Under the pieces are notes generated by a model. It was not told the origin of the DNA, made no database searches, and saw only the letters and a list, made by a program, of their open reading frames with translations. Position numbers and translations under genes: made by a program. Positions 1 through 4,974 of a stretch of 22,199 nucleotides of DNA are shown piece after piece. Location: positions 1 through 22,199 of the IMG/VR virus record IMGVR_UViG_3300004369_000170; one strand, given 5' to 3'. How positions within the stretch are numbered: the stretch's first letter is position 1; every line of letters starts with the position of its first letter. Source of the DNA: a virus.

Positions 1-48
1 GTTGCAGAAGAATTAGCTAAAAGAGATTTTGAACAGATGTCCGATTAA
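1..48 (+). CDS. 3' end of an unidentified plus-strand gene (partial)
   Basis: The first 15 codons are open and end in TAA at 46-48. They encode a charged C-terminus (VAEELAKRDFEQMSD). The stop overlaps the stop of the minus-strand terminase gene by two bases, a tail-to-tail arrangement. On the minus strand, no ATG, GTG or TTG opens a gene in the terminase frame within bases 1-44, so a plus-strand gene end is the more likely reading. Too little is visible to assign a function. Confidence 0.4.
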   Translation, partial: VAEELAKRDFEQMSD

Positions 49-557
49 TCTGCTTGAACATCAATGATGTTGCTTTTATCCTCTAGGTAAGGTTTAAGTT
101 TCTCTTGCAACTCTGCTATTTTCATAGCAGTTTCTTCTAAAGAAAGACTAGCTACATGATTTACAGTAGTTTCAGTCTTAGTGATATATAAACCACTAGC
201 CTTACCTCTTAACTCCTCTGCTTTTACACTAGCACTAAAGTTATTATTATCTCTAGCTTCATCTCTTAAACTAGCTAACTCTCTTAAATGCTGATCTAAA
301 GATATTTCACTTTTCTCTTGTGCCTGTTTAAATCTTCTTTCTACCTCTGCTCTTACATGAGGATACTTCTCCTCATTCATAAGGTAGCTTCCGATTACTC
401 TAGCTTTCTCTTTCCTCTCCTCTAGTGTGCCTTTACCACCATAGCCACTAGCTAATGCACTTTCCATAAGAGAGAAGTTAGTTTCTCCACTGCAAAATAC
501 ATCTACGAATTTTCTTTGTCTAATGTTTAGTTTTTTGTTTATGTCTGTGTTTGCCAT
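45..557 (-). CDS. Terminase small subunit
   Basis: A 170-residue protein, a usual length for a phage small terminase, the DNA-recognition subunit that loads the packaging motor onto viral DNA. The N-terminal part (residues about 11-40, NIRQRKFVDVFCSGETNFSL and following ASGYG) has the pattern of the Terminase_2 helix-turn-helix domain, in which a RQ-x-F-V-x-x-Y/F stretch precedes the recognition helices. The central helices (about 75-125, with KAEELRGKASGLY) and a charged C-terminus match the oligomerisation part of that family. The start at 557 is chosen because it keeps the HTH intact. Its Shine-Dalgarno is weak (AAGG about 13 bases upstream), and it starts inside the preceding gene, so translational coupling is likely. 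The large subunit is not in the window. The repeat region at 800-1110 lies upstream and is a candidate recognition site. Confidence 0.8.
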   Translation of the reverse strand: MANTDINKKLNIRQRKFVDVFCSGETNFSLMESALASGYGGKGTLEERKEKARVIGSYLMNEEKYPHVRAEVERRFKQAQEKSEISLDQHLRELASLRDEARDNNNFSASVKAEELRGKASGLYITKTETTVNHVASLSLEETAMKIAELQEKLKPYLEDKSNIIDVQAD

Positions 558-792
558 AGCTGATATCTAATACCTTAGGATTAAAGTCTTTCATTACCTC
601 TAGACATTTTAGAACAAAATCATTTCTTTTGTCACTACGATTGACATTTCTAATGTCGTCTATAAGTTTCTTGCTATGGTCTGATATGGGGGGATATTGA
701 AAGATAAACTTCTGCGGAGTTTTGTTAGGAGTGGTGTTTTCTAGGATAGCTTGGATTATTTCTTCTTTAGACTGAGAAAAATTATATTTCAT
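520..792 (-). CDS. Hypothetical protein upstream of terS
   Basis: A 90-residue basic protein, not recognised. It has no membrane segment. Its C-terminus is rich in Lys, His and Arg (GKHRHKQKTKH), which would suit nucleic-acid contact. It overlaps the terminase small subunit by 38 bases on the same strand, so the two are probably co-transcribed and coupled. A weak purine stretch (AGAGAA) precedes the ATG. A helper of packaging or a DNA-binding protein is possible from position alone. Confidence 0.55.
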   Translation of the reverse strand: MKYNFSQSKEEIIQAILENTTPNKTPQKFIFQYPPISDHSKKLIDDIRNVNRSDKRNDFVLKCLEVMKDFNPKVLDISYGKHRHKQKTKH

Positions 793-804
793 AATTAATT
801 CTCT

Positions 805-965
805 ATGTGACTAATTAGTTAAGCTAATAGCATAGCATATACTTAACTAATTAGCAATACTAATAACTTAACTAATATATATAACTAATATATATAACTA
901 ATTACTTAGCTAAGAAGTGACTAATTAGTCACTAGCTAGTTAGCTAGTAGTTCACTAGTTAGTTA
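805..965. repeat. AT-rich field of CTAATTAG-type repeats and palindromes
   Basis: This stretch is made almost entirely of variants of CTAATTAG, TTAACTAA and CTAGTTAG. It includes two tandem copies of ACTAATATATATA (871-883 and 884-896), followed by a partial third copy. It also includes the perfect 18-base palindrome AGTGACTAATTAGTCACT (916-933) and the palindrome ACTAGCTAGT. No gene runs through it. Such a field could be a DNA-unwinding element of an origin, a packaging site for the adjacent small terminase, or a cluster of protein-binding sites. The sequence alone does not decide between these. Confidence 0.75.
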
Positions 966-1006
966 CATAGGAAAATGAGGGGTGTTTTAGCTTGGTTTCG
1001 TTCATT

Positions 1007-1107
1007 ATGACGCATGTGACACTTAGACAAATACGCTGAAACCCTTGCTACATAAGGGTTTAAGGCGTGACACTAGGTTGTTTTTTAGGTGTGACACAAC
1101 ATGACAC
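1007..1107 (+). repeat. TGACAC iteron-like repeats around a hairpin
   Basis: GTGACAC occurs at 1016-1022, 1067-1073 and 1091-1097. ATGACAC occurs at 1101-1107 and the near copy ATGACGC at 1007-1013, all in the same orientation. Between them, AAACCCTT (1039-1046) and AAGGGTTT (1054-1061) form a perfect 8-bp inverted repeat with a 7-nt loop. Spacing between copies is irregular (9, 51, 24 and 10 bases), which is weaker than classical plasmid iterons. Initiator binding or terminase (pac) recognition are both plausible. Confidence 0.5.
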
Positions 1108-1135
1108 AAAAACTTATATTTTTTTTGCTTTAAGT

Positions 1136-1165
1136 GTTGACAAGATCAACTTATCATGTAATCAT
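1136..1165 (+). promoter_or_regulatory. Promoter with GTTGA-N5-TCAAC operator, leading into the structured RNA
   Basis: A consensus -35 box TTGACA lies at 1137-1142. The -10 box is weak; candidates near 1159-1165 (TAATCA or AATCAT) give spacers of 16-17. The -35 lies inside the perfect palindrome GTTGA-CAAGA-TCAAC (1136-1150). A second 15-base palindrome, ATGTAATCATTACAT (1156-1170), covers the -10 and ends just before the expected transcription start near 1171. The first palindrome has the same arms and spacing as one at 7326-7340, suggesting control by the same regulator. Confidence 0.55.
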
Positions 1166-1171
1166 TACATC

Positions 1172-1660
1172 ATAAGGTATTCTAGTAAGGGATTACTACA
1201 GGAAGGAATTTAAATGTGTTCCTGTTGAGTGGGTTTACAAGCACTCTATAAACACCGCCTTATAAATTTTGTAGTTGGGAGTGAGCCTTTATAAAACCCC
1301 ACATACTTGTGTAAAAATAAGTAGGAAGTTAGGGTTAAGGATAATGCAGTCACTTAGAACTAAACCGCTACTGCACTAACTACAAAAAGTGTGCGAGGGT
1401 TGATAGGGAACTTAGCAGTTAATGAACTATCCACTTGGTGCTAACGAGATTCACGAGGTTAGTTAAATGAGACTTGTTAAACACTCAAGCCAAGTGCTAA
1501 TCCAACTGCCCACACACTGTCTGAGGAACTATCGGCAGTTTCACAATGGTTAATGCATTGATCGTGAAACCAAAGAAGAGAAGGACACCTGTATAGCTAG
1601 TGATTGGTGGGTATCAACAATCCGTCACTGAATAGCCAACGGACACTAGCTATACACCTT
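1172..1660 (+). ncRNA. Candidate large structured RNA of no class I recognise
   Basis: No protein gene fits here, yet the sequence pairs with itself almost end to end. Domain 1 is closed by 1172-1178 with 1257-1263 and holds hairpins 1198-1204/1219-1225 and 1227-1231/1242-1246. Domain 2 is closed by a perfect 10-bp helix, 1267-1276/1378-1387. Inside it are 1286-1289/1337-1340, 1295-1299/1332-1336, 1304-1308/1319-1323 and hairpin 1345-1350/1370-1375. Domain 3 follows with no gap: 1388-1393/1513-1518, 1415-1420/1504-1509, 1432-1438/1490-1496, then two arms, 1440-1445/1458-1463 and 1468-1471/1484-1487. Hairpin 4 is 1538-1544/1564-1570 with inner 1545-1548/1556-1559. Domain 5 is a perfect 13-bp helix, 1590-1602/1644-1656, enclosing 1603-1606/1618-1621 and 1621-1625/1639-1643 (these share one base). 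The 5' helix begins at the expected start of the upstream promoter. I see no tRNA end, tmRNA signature, RNase P core or intron core. It could be a free RNA or a long leader of the gene at 1673. Helices were found by eye only. Confidence 0.6.
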
Positions 1661-1672
1661 TAAGTTTAGAAC

Positions 1673-1834
1673 ATGAATTACACAGAGGAAGAAAAACAAG
1701 TCTTAGAAGCCATTAAAACTGTTAGAGCCTATATCAAAAACAATTTAGTTTTTGTTGGTGAAGCCAAGTTAAATGACCTTTTGTTTAATCTCCAAGAAGA
1801 AACCATAGGGAAAGCCGAATTTAGAGATGGGTGA
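1673..1834 (+). CDS. Small hypothetical protein (53 aa)
   Basis: An ATG at 1673 opens 53 codons ending in TGA at 1832-1834. The product starts MNYTEEEKQVLEAIKTVRAY, is mostly helical and charged, and is not recognised. There is no clear Shine-Dalgarno: the ATG sits 17 bases after the last helix of the structured RNA region. Either the leader controls its translation or the gene is weakly expressed. Its last bases overlap the next small gene (ATG at 1827), as expected for a coupled phage operon. Confidence 0.5.
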   Translation: MNYTEEEKQVLEAIKTVRAYIKNNLVFVGEAKLNDLLFNLQEETIGKAEFRDG

Positions 1835-1898
1835 GCCACTTATTTTAACTGTTGCAGTAGCATTATTTTTGGTATTAATATTTGTTTATAACAATTAG
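1827..1898 (+). CDS. Single-pass membrane micropeptide (23 aa)
   Basis: The ATG at 1827 overlaps the end of the 53-residue gene and gives MGEPLILTVAVALFLVLIFV followed by YNN and a stop at 1896-1898. Nearly the whole peptide is one hydrophobic transmembrane helix of about 18 residues with a short polar tail. TTAGAG upstream can act as a ribosome binding site. The stop is followed directly by GGGAG, the binding site of the next gene, so spacing supports a real coding unit. Membrane role unknown. Confidence 0.45.
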   Translation: MGEPLILTVAVALFLVLIFVYNN

Positions 1899-1906
1899 GG
1901 AGAAAC

Positions 1907-2098
1907 ATGACTTATCCACACATAAGAGAAAAGGTAAACAAAAGGCGAGAAGAACTTTCAGAAGAACAGAAAGACAATATGTTGGCGTTTGATTATTACC
2001 AAAGTAATGTCGTAAATGGAGAGCAAAAGATACTTGAGTGGAAAAAGTATTTATCTGGCAGAGAAACCAAAAAAACTATTGCCAAAAAAATTAAATGA
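1907..2098 (+). CDS. Small basic hypothetical protein (63 aa)
   Basis: A 63-residue, Lys/Glu-rich, probably helical protein, not recognised. The start is well supported by GGGAG 6 bases before the ATG. The C-terminus is strongly basic (ETKKTIAKKIK), which may indicate nucleic-acid binding. Its stop overlaps the start of the next gene in an ATGA junction (2095-2098), showing translational coupling in the plus-strand early cluster. Confidence 0.65.
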   Translation: MTYPHIREKVNKRREELSEEQKDNMLAFDYYQSNVVNGEQKILEWKKYLSGRETKKTIAKKIK

Positions 2099-2409
2099 CG
2101 AAGCCTTATACTAAAAAATATGTGGTCTTAGCTACTGAGGGAGATCCCATAGATCATGCAACCATTAAATCCTGTTATGGATTGTTTTTAAGCGTAGAAG
2201 ACGCTCAAATCTTTATTAAGAAGTTTTTTCATAATTACAACAACATAGTGGAAATATTTGTAATGAACGATCAGCTTCCAATTAGTGCAAACTTAGATGA
2301 TTTAGACGACTTTGACTTAGAAGAAAAACAAAAAGGCAAGGTAGTAGACATTAAAACAGCAAGGGAGATAGATTTTACTATTGAATTTACTCCTGACCTT
2401 GAAGATTAG
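2095..2409 (+). CDS. Hypothetical acidic protein (104 aa)
   Basis: A 104-residue protein, not recognised. It has an alternating hydrophobic N-terminal half (residues about 8-60, including KYVVLATEGDP and IVEIFVM) that reads as a compact alpha/beta fold. A very acidic linker (NLDDLDDFDLEE, about 66-77) and an acidic C-terminus follow. The start overlaps the upstream stop by four bases. The charge pattern could mimic DNA or sequester a basic host protein, but this is inference from composition only. Confidence 0.65.
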   Translation: MTKPYTKKYVVLATEGDPIDHATIKSCYGLFLSVEDAQIFIKKFFHNYNNIVEIFVMNDQLPISANLDDLDDFDLEEKQKGKVVDIKTAREIDFTIEFTPDLED

Positions 2410-2437
2410 TTGTATTAATATAAAATACTGCTATAAT
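2410..2437 (+). promoter_or_regulatory. Promoter for the 2525 gene
   Basis: A perfect -10 box TATAAT lies at 2432-2437, with a -35-like TTGTAT at 2410-2415 and a 16-base spacer. It lies just after the stop of the preceding gene. Transcription would begin near 2444, just ahead of the leader hairpin at 2454-2507. Confidence 0.6.
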
Positions 2438-2453
2438 GAAGAAATGCTATATG

Positions 2454-2519
2454 TGGCACAGGTATAGCCTGAATTCATATTCACCCTCCTTATGTATAAC
2501 TGTGCCATTCAACAAGGAG
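2454..2519 (+). promoter_or_regulatory. Leader hairpin that can mask the Shine-Dalgarno
   Basis: TGGCACAG (2454-2461) pairs with CTGTGCCA (2500-2507). The stem extends by TATA/TATA (2463-2466/2495-2498) after one mismatch, giving 12 pairs around a 28-nt loop. The loop carries CTCCTT (2486-2491), the exact complement of the downstream ribosome binding site AAGGAG (2514-2519). The surrounding TCACCCTCCTTA closely resembles the 3' end of 16S rRNA. The long hairpin and SD pairing could be alternative states, or the loop could pair with the SD just outside the stem. Confidence 0.45.
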
Positions 2520-2524
2520 AAGAC

Positions 2525-2806
2525 ATGACCTTAGTAGACGAAATAGAAGATTTTAAAGAGGAAGTTCACGAAGCATTAGATGTTTTAAACAGAAATGGCT
2601 ACATACTTCCTGATAAAGAGTTAAGAGATAGAAAGTCTTTCGCTATCGTTCTTAATGTAATTTTAAAGCAAAGACAATTTGGTAAAGAAAGTATTATGCC
2701 TATGGATAAATACTTTCAATGGGTAGTTGCAGAGACATCAGAAATATCAAACATGCTAGAAAACTATATTCAATGGTATGTTGATAGTGCAGAGTCTTAC
2801 ATTTAG
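2525..2806 (+). CDS. Hypothetical protein (93 aa) with structured leader
   Basis: Start chosen at ATG 2525 (MTLVDEIEDFKEEVHEALDV). It has the strong site AAGGAG 5 bases upstream, whereas the earlier in-frame ATG at 2492 lies inside the leader hairpin and lacks a site. The 93-residue product is helical, acidic and soluble, with amphipathic stretches at about 1-20 and 55-80. It is not recognised. It is followed after 11 bases by the next gene. Expression is probably set by the 2410 promoter and the SD-masking leader. Confidence 0.65.
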   Translation: MTLVDEIEDFKEEVHEALDVLNRNGYILPDKELRDRKSFAIVLNVILKQRQFGKESIMPMDKYFQWVVAETSEISNMLENYIQWYVDSAESYI

Positions 2807-2817
2807 AGGAGAAAAAA

Positions 2818-3105
2818 TTGAAATTAGATAACAGCGTACCTATTCCTGATGATTGGAAACATTTGAAATTTGCACCATTGCCTGACAGTTTAGATGTAGG
2901 TCAGTCTTTTGTGCCTGAATTACTAGAGCCTGATGAAGATGGGTGTAAAGTTGCACCGCCATCAAGATCACTTCGCAACAAAATACAGCGTTGGGAAAAG
3001 AAAATGAGCTATAAAGTGATTACTAGAACAGTAAAAGAGACTTGGAGTAATGATGAATACGATTACCCTGATGTTGTTTGTTTTAGAGTTTGGAGAAAAG
3101 AATAA
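2818..3105 (+). CDS. Hypothetical protein (95 aa), TTG start
   Basis: A TTG start at 2818 is supported by AGAGGAG (2805-2811) six bases upstream; no in-frame ATG gives a comparable site. The N-terminal half is proline-rich with an extended look (NSVPIPDDWKHLKFAPLPDS). The C-terminal half has a basic helix (SRSLRNKIQRWEKKM) followed by beta-like segments with aromatic residues. Not recognised. It ends immediately before the promoter at 3106 and is the last gene of the left plus-strand cluster. Confidence 0.6.
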   Translation: MKLDNSVPIPDDWKHLKFAPLPDSLDVGQSFVPELLEPDEDGCKVAPPSRSLRNKIQRWEKKMSYKVITRTVKETWSNDEYDYPDVVCFRVWRKE

Positions 3106-3134
3106 TTGACAAATTGTAACTAATTTATTATTTT
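3106..3134 (+). promoter_or_regulatory. Promoter for a short transcript
   Basis: A consensus -35 TTGACA (3106-3111) is followed after 17 bases by TATTTT (3129-3134). It starts directly after the TAA of the preceding gene. The next strong signal is the terminator at 3202-3235 with no gene between, so this promoter would make a short RNA. Confidence 0.5.
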
Positions 3135-3140
3135 ATTTTT

Positions 3141-3235
3141 AACTGACCTATTTTTATCCCCCCTTTACATAACTCTAGGTCTTATAAAAATCTCCATTTT
3201 TAAAAGGGTGTAATGCAAATTATGCCCTTTTTTTT
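3141..3235 (+). ncRNA. Putative small RNA of about 95 nt
   Basis: A promoter (3106-3134) and an intrinsic terminator (3202-3235) frame about 95 nt with no protein gene. The 5' part has a 6-bp helix GACCTA/TAGGTC (3145-3150/3176-3181) whose loop contains a run of six C. The 3' part is the terminator hairpin. The layout is that of a stand-alone small RNA, with the C-rich loop as a possible pairing region for G-rich ribosome binding sites. The 5' end is estimated from the promoter. Confidence 0.4.
3202..3235 (+). terminator. Rho-independent terminator with GCAA tetraloop
   Basis: AAAAGGGTGTAAT (3202-3214) pairs with ATTATGCCCTTTT (3219-3231) through 13 pairs, two of them G-U, around the GNRA loop GCAA. 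A run of eight T follows the CCC. The two wobble pairs would be mismatches on the other strand, so the terminator works for plus-strand transcription. It ends the small RNA and the left plus-strand cluster. Confidence 0.8.
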
Positions 3236-3240
3236 ATTGA

Positions 3241-3260
3241 TTATTCACAAGTTATCCCCA
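3241..3260 (+). promoter_or_regulatory. Two in-phase DnaA-box-like sites
   Basis: TTATTCACA (3241-3249) fits the DnaA box consensus TTATNCACA exactly. TTATCCCCA (3252-3260) differs by one base. Both are on the same strand, and their starts are 11 bases apart, about one helical turn. AT-rich DNA lies upstream (3117-3145). This may be a host-DnaA-dependent origin or a DnaA-regulated promoter of the heat-shock gene. Two boxes can also arise by chance in AT-rich DNA. Confidence 0.35.
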
Positions 3261-3275
3261 ATAATATCTGTAGGT

Positions 3276-3297
3276 GTAAACGCCATAATGGGTTTAC
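3276..3297. promoter_or_regulatory. Operator-like palindrome upstream of Hsp20
   Basis: GTAAAC (3276-3281) and GTTTAC (3292-3297) flank CCAT-A-ATGG (3283-3291), a near-perfect 22-base dyad with one unpaired G. It lies 30 bases before the Hsp20 start codon. The single-base centre argues for a protein-binding site rather than an RNA hairpin. Confidence 0.45.
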
Positions 3298-3327
3298 GAA
3301 ACAAGTTGCTTAAAAAGGACTATTACA

Positions 3328-3735
3328 ATGAATAAATTATTTTTATCCCCAAAGGCTTTAGGTTTTGAAAGTTTGTTTGACAGACTTGAAGCGTTTCAAA
3401 AAGAACAATCAAGTTACCCACCATTTGATGTAACAAAAAAAGATGATAAATACTTCATCACTTTTGCAGTCGCAGGTCTTACTAAAGAAGATATTAAGAT
3501 AGAACTAGAAAATGGCTTTCTGAGCGTCTCTCACAGCGCTGGTGAAGATGTAATTGGCGAGGAAGTGCTACATAAAGGCATAGCAAAAAGATCGTTTATA
3601 CAGCGTTTTACGCTGTCTGAGGATATCGTCATAAATGACGCTAAATTATCCAATGGATTATTGGTAATAGAATTGCAGAGAATAATCCCTGAGGATAAGA
3701 AACCTAAATTAATAGAGATTACTCAGGAAGACTAA
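3328..3735 (+). CDS. Small heat-shock protein, Hsp20/IbpA family
   Basis: A 135-residue protein with the alpha-crystallin domain of small heat-shock proteins, ATP-independent chaperones that hold unfolding proteins. Residues about 32-118 show the family pattern: DVTKKDDKYFITFAVAGLTK with the A-G-L-T-K-E-D-I turn, ELENGFLSV, and the signature LSNGLLVIELQR at 107-118. The N-terminal FESLFDRLEAF resembles the IbpA start, and the C-terminal I-E-I (129-131) matches the I-x-I/V tail that docks on neighbouring subunits. AAGGA upstream supports the start. Marine phages and cyanophages are known to carry Hsp20, probably to help virion assembly. The gene overlaps the convergent nuclease gene by 17 bases. 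Confidence 0.9.
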   Translation: MNKLFLSPKALGFESLFDRLEAFQKEQSSYPPFDVTKKDDKYFITFAVAGLTKEDIKIELENGFLSVSHSAGEDVIGEEVLHKGIAKRSFIQRFTLSEDIVINDAKLSNGLLVIELQRIIPEDKKPKLIEITQED

Positions 3736-4171
3736 ACTCTTCTTGAATAAAAGAGCAATACTGTCTAAACAGTTTGTCTTCTATTAAACAAGCGAGTTTG
3801 CATTGATCATCACCAAAACCATGAATGTTTTGCGAATGTATGTTGTTGGTAATAATACACTCAACTATTCTTATCGGTTTAATCCAATAAAATTCTTTAG
3901 TAGTTGCAATAATCCACCAATCAGCTTTTGTGATGAGCAATGCACTTGGCTTGCCAAACATGCCTATCTCGACAAGTATGTTCCCTGTTTGTAAAGACTT
4001 TTTATCTAGCTTAACCTCAAAGGTCTGCTCAATCTCAGGAACAATAATATCGTAAGGCTTGAACTTACCCTCTATGCATTTAGCTAGAGGGTAGGTCTTT
4101 TTTATAATTTCAAGCACATGATTTTCATAAGTCTTGCCTATTGCTAGATCTCTTTGAAAAGCCTCTTGCAT
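3719..4171 (-). CDS. PD-(D/E)XK family nuclease (resolvase/restriction-like)
   Basis: A 150-residue protein with a readable PD-(D/E)XK core: E16 in the first helix (GKTYENHVLEIIKKTYP), D41 (KPYDIIVP), and E52-V-K54 (FEVKLDKK). The order helix-E, strand-D, strand-E-x-K is that of small restriction-fold nucleases such as Holliday-junction resolvases. The subfamily is not certain. It is the last gene of the recombination operon, starting in a TAATG junction with the exonuclease gene. A junction-cleaving role fits the context. Several Cys residues in the C-terminal half (C104, C124, C128, C139) have unclear meaning. Confidence 0.65.
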   Translation of the reverse strand: MQEAFQRDLAIGKTYENHVLEIIKKTYPLAKCIEGKFKPYDIIVPEIEQTFEVKLDKKSLQTGNILVEIGMFGKPSALLITKADWWIIATTKEFYWIKPIRIVECIITNNIHSQNIHGFGDDQCKLACLIEDKLFRQYCSFIQEEFSLPE

Positions 4172-4965
4172 TAAATAGCCTCGTAAAGATTTATTTCCAT
4201 TACATTAGGTGAGTTGTAGCAACTTATTTGTTTGTTTTGTAAGTATTCTTTGTAAATATCAAAGGCTTGGGTATTTAATTCAGAGCCAAGAAAAATAGAT
4301 TTATCACCAAGACGATACACTTTGTTTGCATAAGGAAAAGTTTTTTCCTGTGCGATAAAGTAAAAGTCTGTGACCTCATAGCCTAAACCAACTATTCCGT
4401 CTATATACCAAGAGGCTTGTTGATGATAGCCAAAATTTCTTACGCTTTTCTCAAAACCTTTTGGAGAAGCATCTGCTGTGGTCTTGTAATCTACAAGAAT
4501 AGCTTTTGGTTTATTGCTAAAGTCTTTTTTGTCTTCCAAGAACATAGCATCAGGTCTACACTTGCATAGAACATTATCTCTTTCCCAATATACAGACTGC
4601 TCTACTAATGCACCTTTTAGCAAATCCATAGCTTCTGGAACTAATGCATTTTTCATAGCCTGCATCTGTTGAAACTGACTTTCGGTAATTACTACCAAAT
4701 TTTCATCTTGGGCTTCTTGCCACCGCATCTTGCCCTCTTTAGTTCGCTTGTCAAAGTTAAAGACAACAAATTCAGATTGAAAATCATCTTCTTCTAATAT
4801 CCATTTGTGACAAGCACTACCAAATTCTAATGCTGGTGATGGTGTTATTTCCTCTCTGTTGAGAGCGTGTAAAAGAGATTTATGTATCTCTCTCAGAAAA
4901 GAAGAAGAGATACCCTCTCCCCCATGATATTCTGAGTTTGTGTTTTGTATTAATCCTATTTCCAT
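4171..4965 (-). CDS. RecE/RecB-like exonuclease (PD-(D/E)XK)
   Basis: A 264-residue protein resembling the C-terminal nuclease domain of exodeoxyribonuclease VIII and related phage exonucleases. These resect one strand of double-stranded DNA to give ends for strand annealing. Visible core residues: H53 (GSACHKWIL), D139 (CKCRPDAMF), D159-Y-K161 (ILVDYKTT) and the YHQQASWY motif around 180-187, all in the family order. The start has AGGAG a few bases upstream. It would be the resecting partner of the Sak4-like ATPase and ssDNA-binding candidate upstream in the same operon. Confidence 0.85.
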   Translation of the reverse strand: MEIGLIQNTNSEYHGGEGISSSFLREIHKSLLHALNREEITPSPALEFGSACHKWILEEDDFQSEFVVFNFDKRTKEGKMRWQEAQDENLVVITESQFQQMQAMKNALVPEAMDLLKGALVEQSVYWERDNVLCKCRPDAMFLEDKKDFSNKPKAILVDYKTTADASPKGFEKSVRNFGYHQQASWYIDGIVGLGYEVTDFYFIAQEKTFPYANKVYRLGDKSIFLGSELNTQAFDIYKEYLQNKQISCYNSPNVMEINLYEAI

Positions 4966-4974
4966 GTCTTTCTC

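Noticed and set aside
805-965. CRISPR array
   Set aside because: Repeats are short, AT-rich and overlapping, without regular spacers or Cas genes.
1172-1660. tmRNA, RNase P RNA or self-splicing intron
   Set aside because: No tRNA-like ends or TTCGA arm, no RNase P core such as GAGGAAAGTCC, and no group I or group II core were seen. The paired domains do not match those layouts by eye.
2492-2524. Earlier ATG of the 2525 gene
   Set aside because: It lies inside the leader hairpin, lacks a ribosome binding site, and the AAGGAG before 2525 is much better placed.
3803-3994. Plus-strand open frame of 63 codons
   Set aside because: It lies wholly within the minus-strand PD-(D/E)XK nuclease gene, has no ribosome binding site, and gives a composition typical of a shadow frame.
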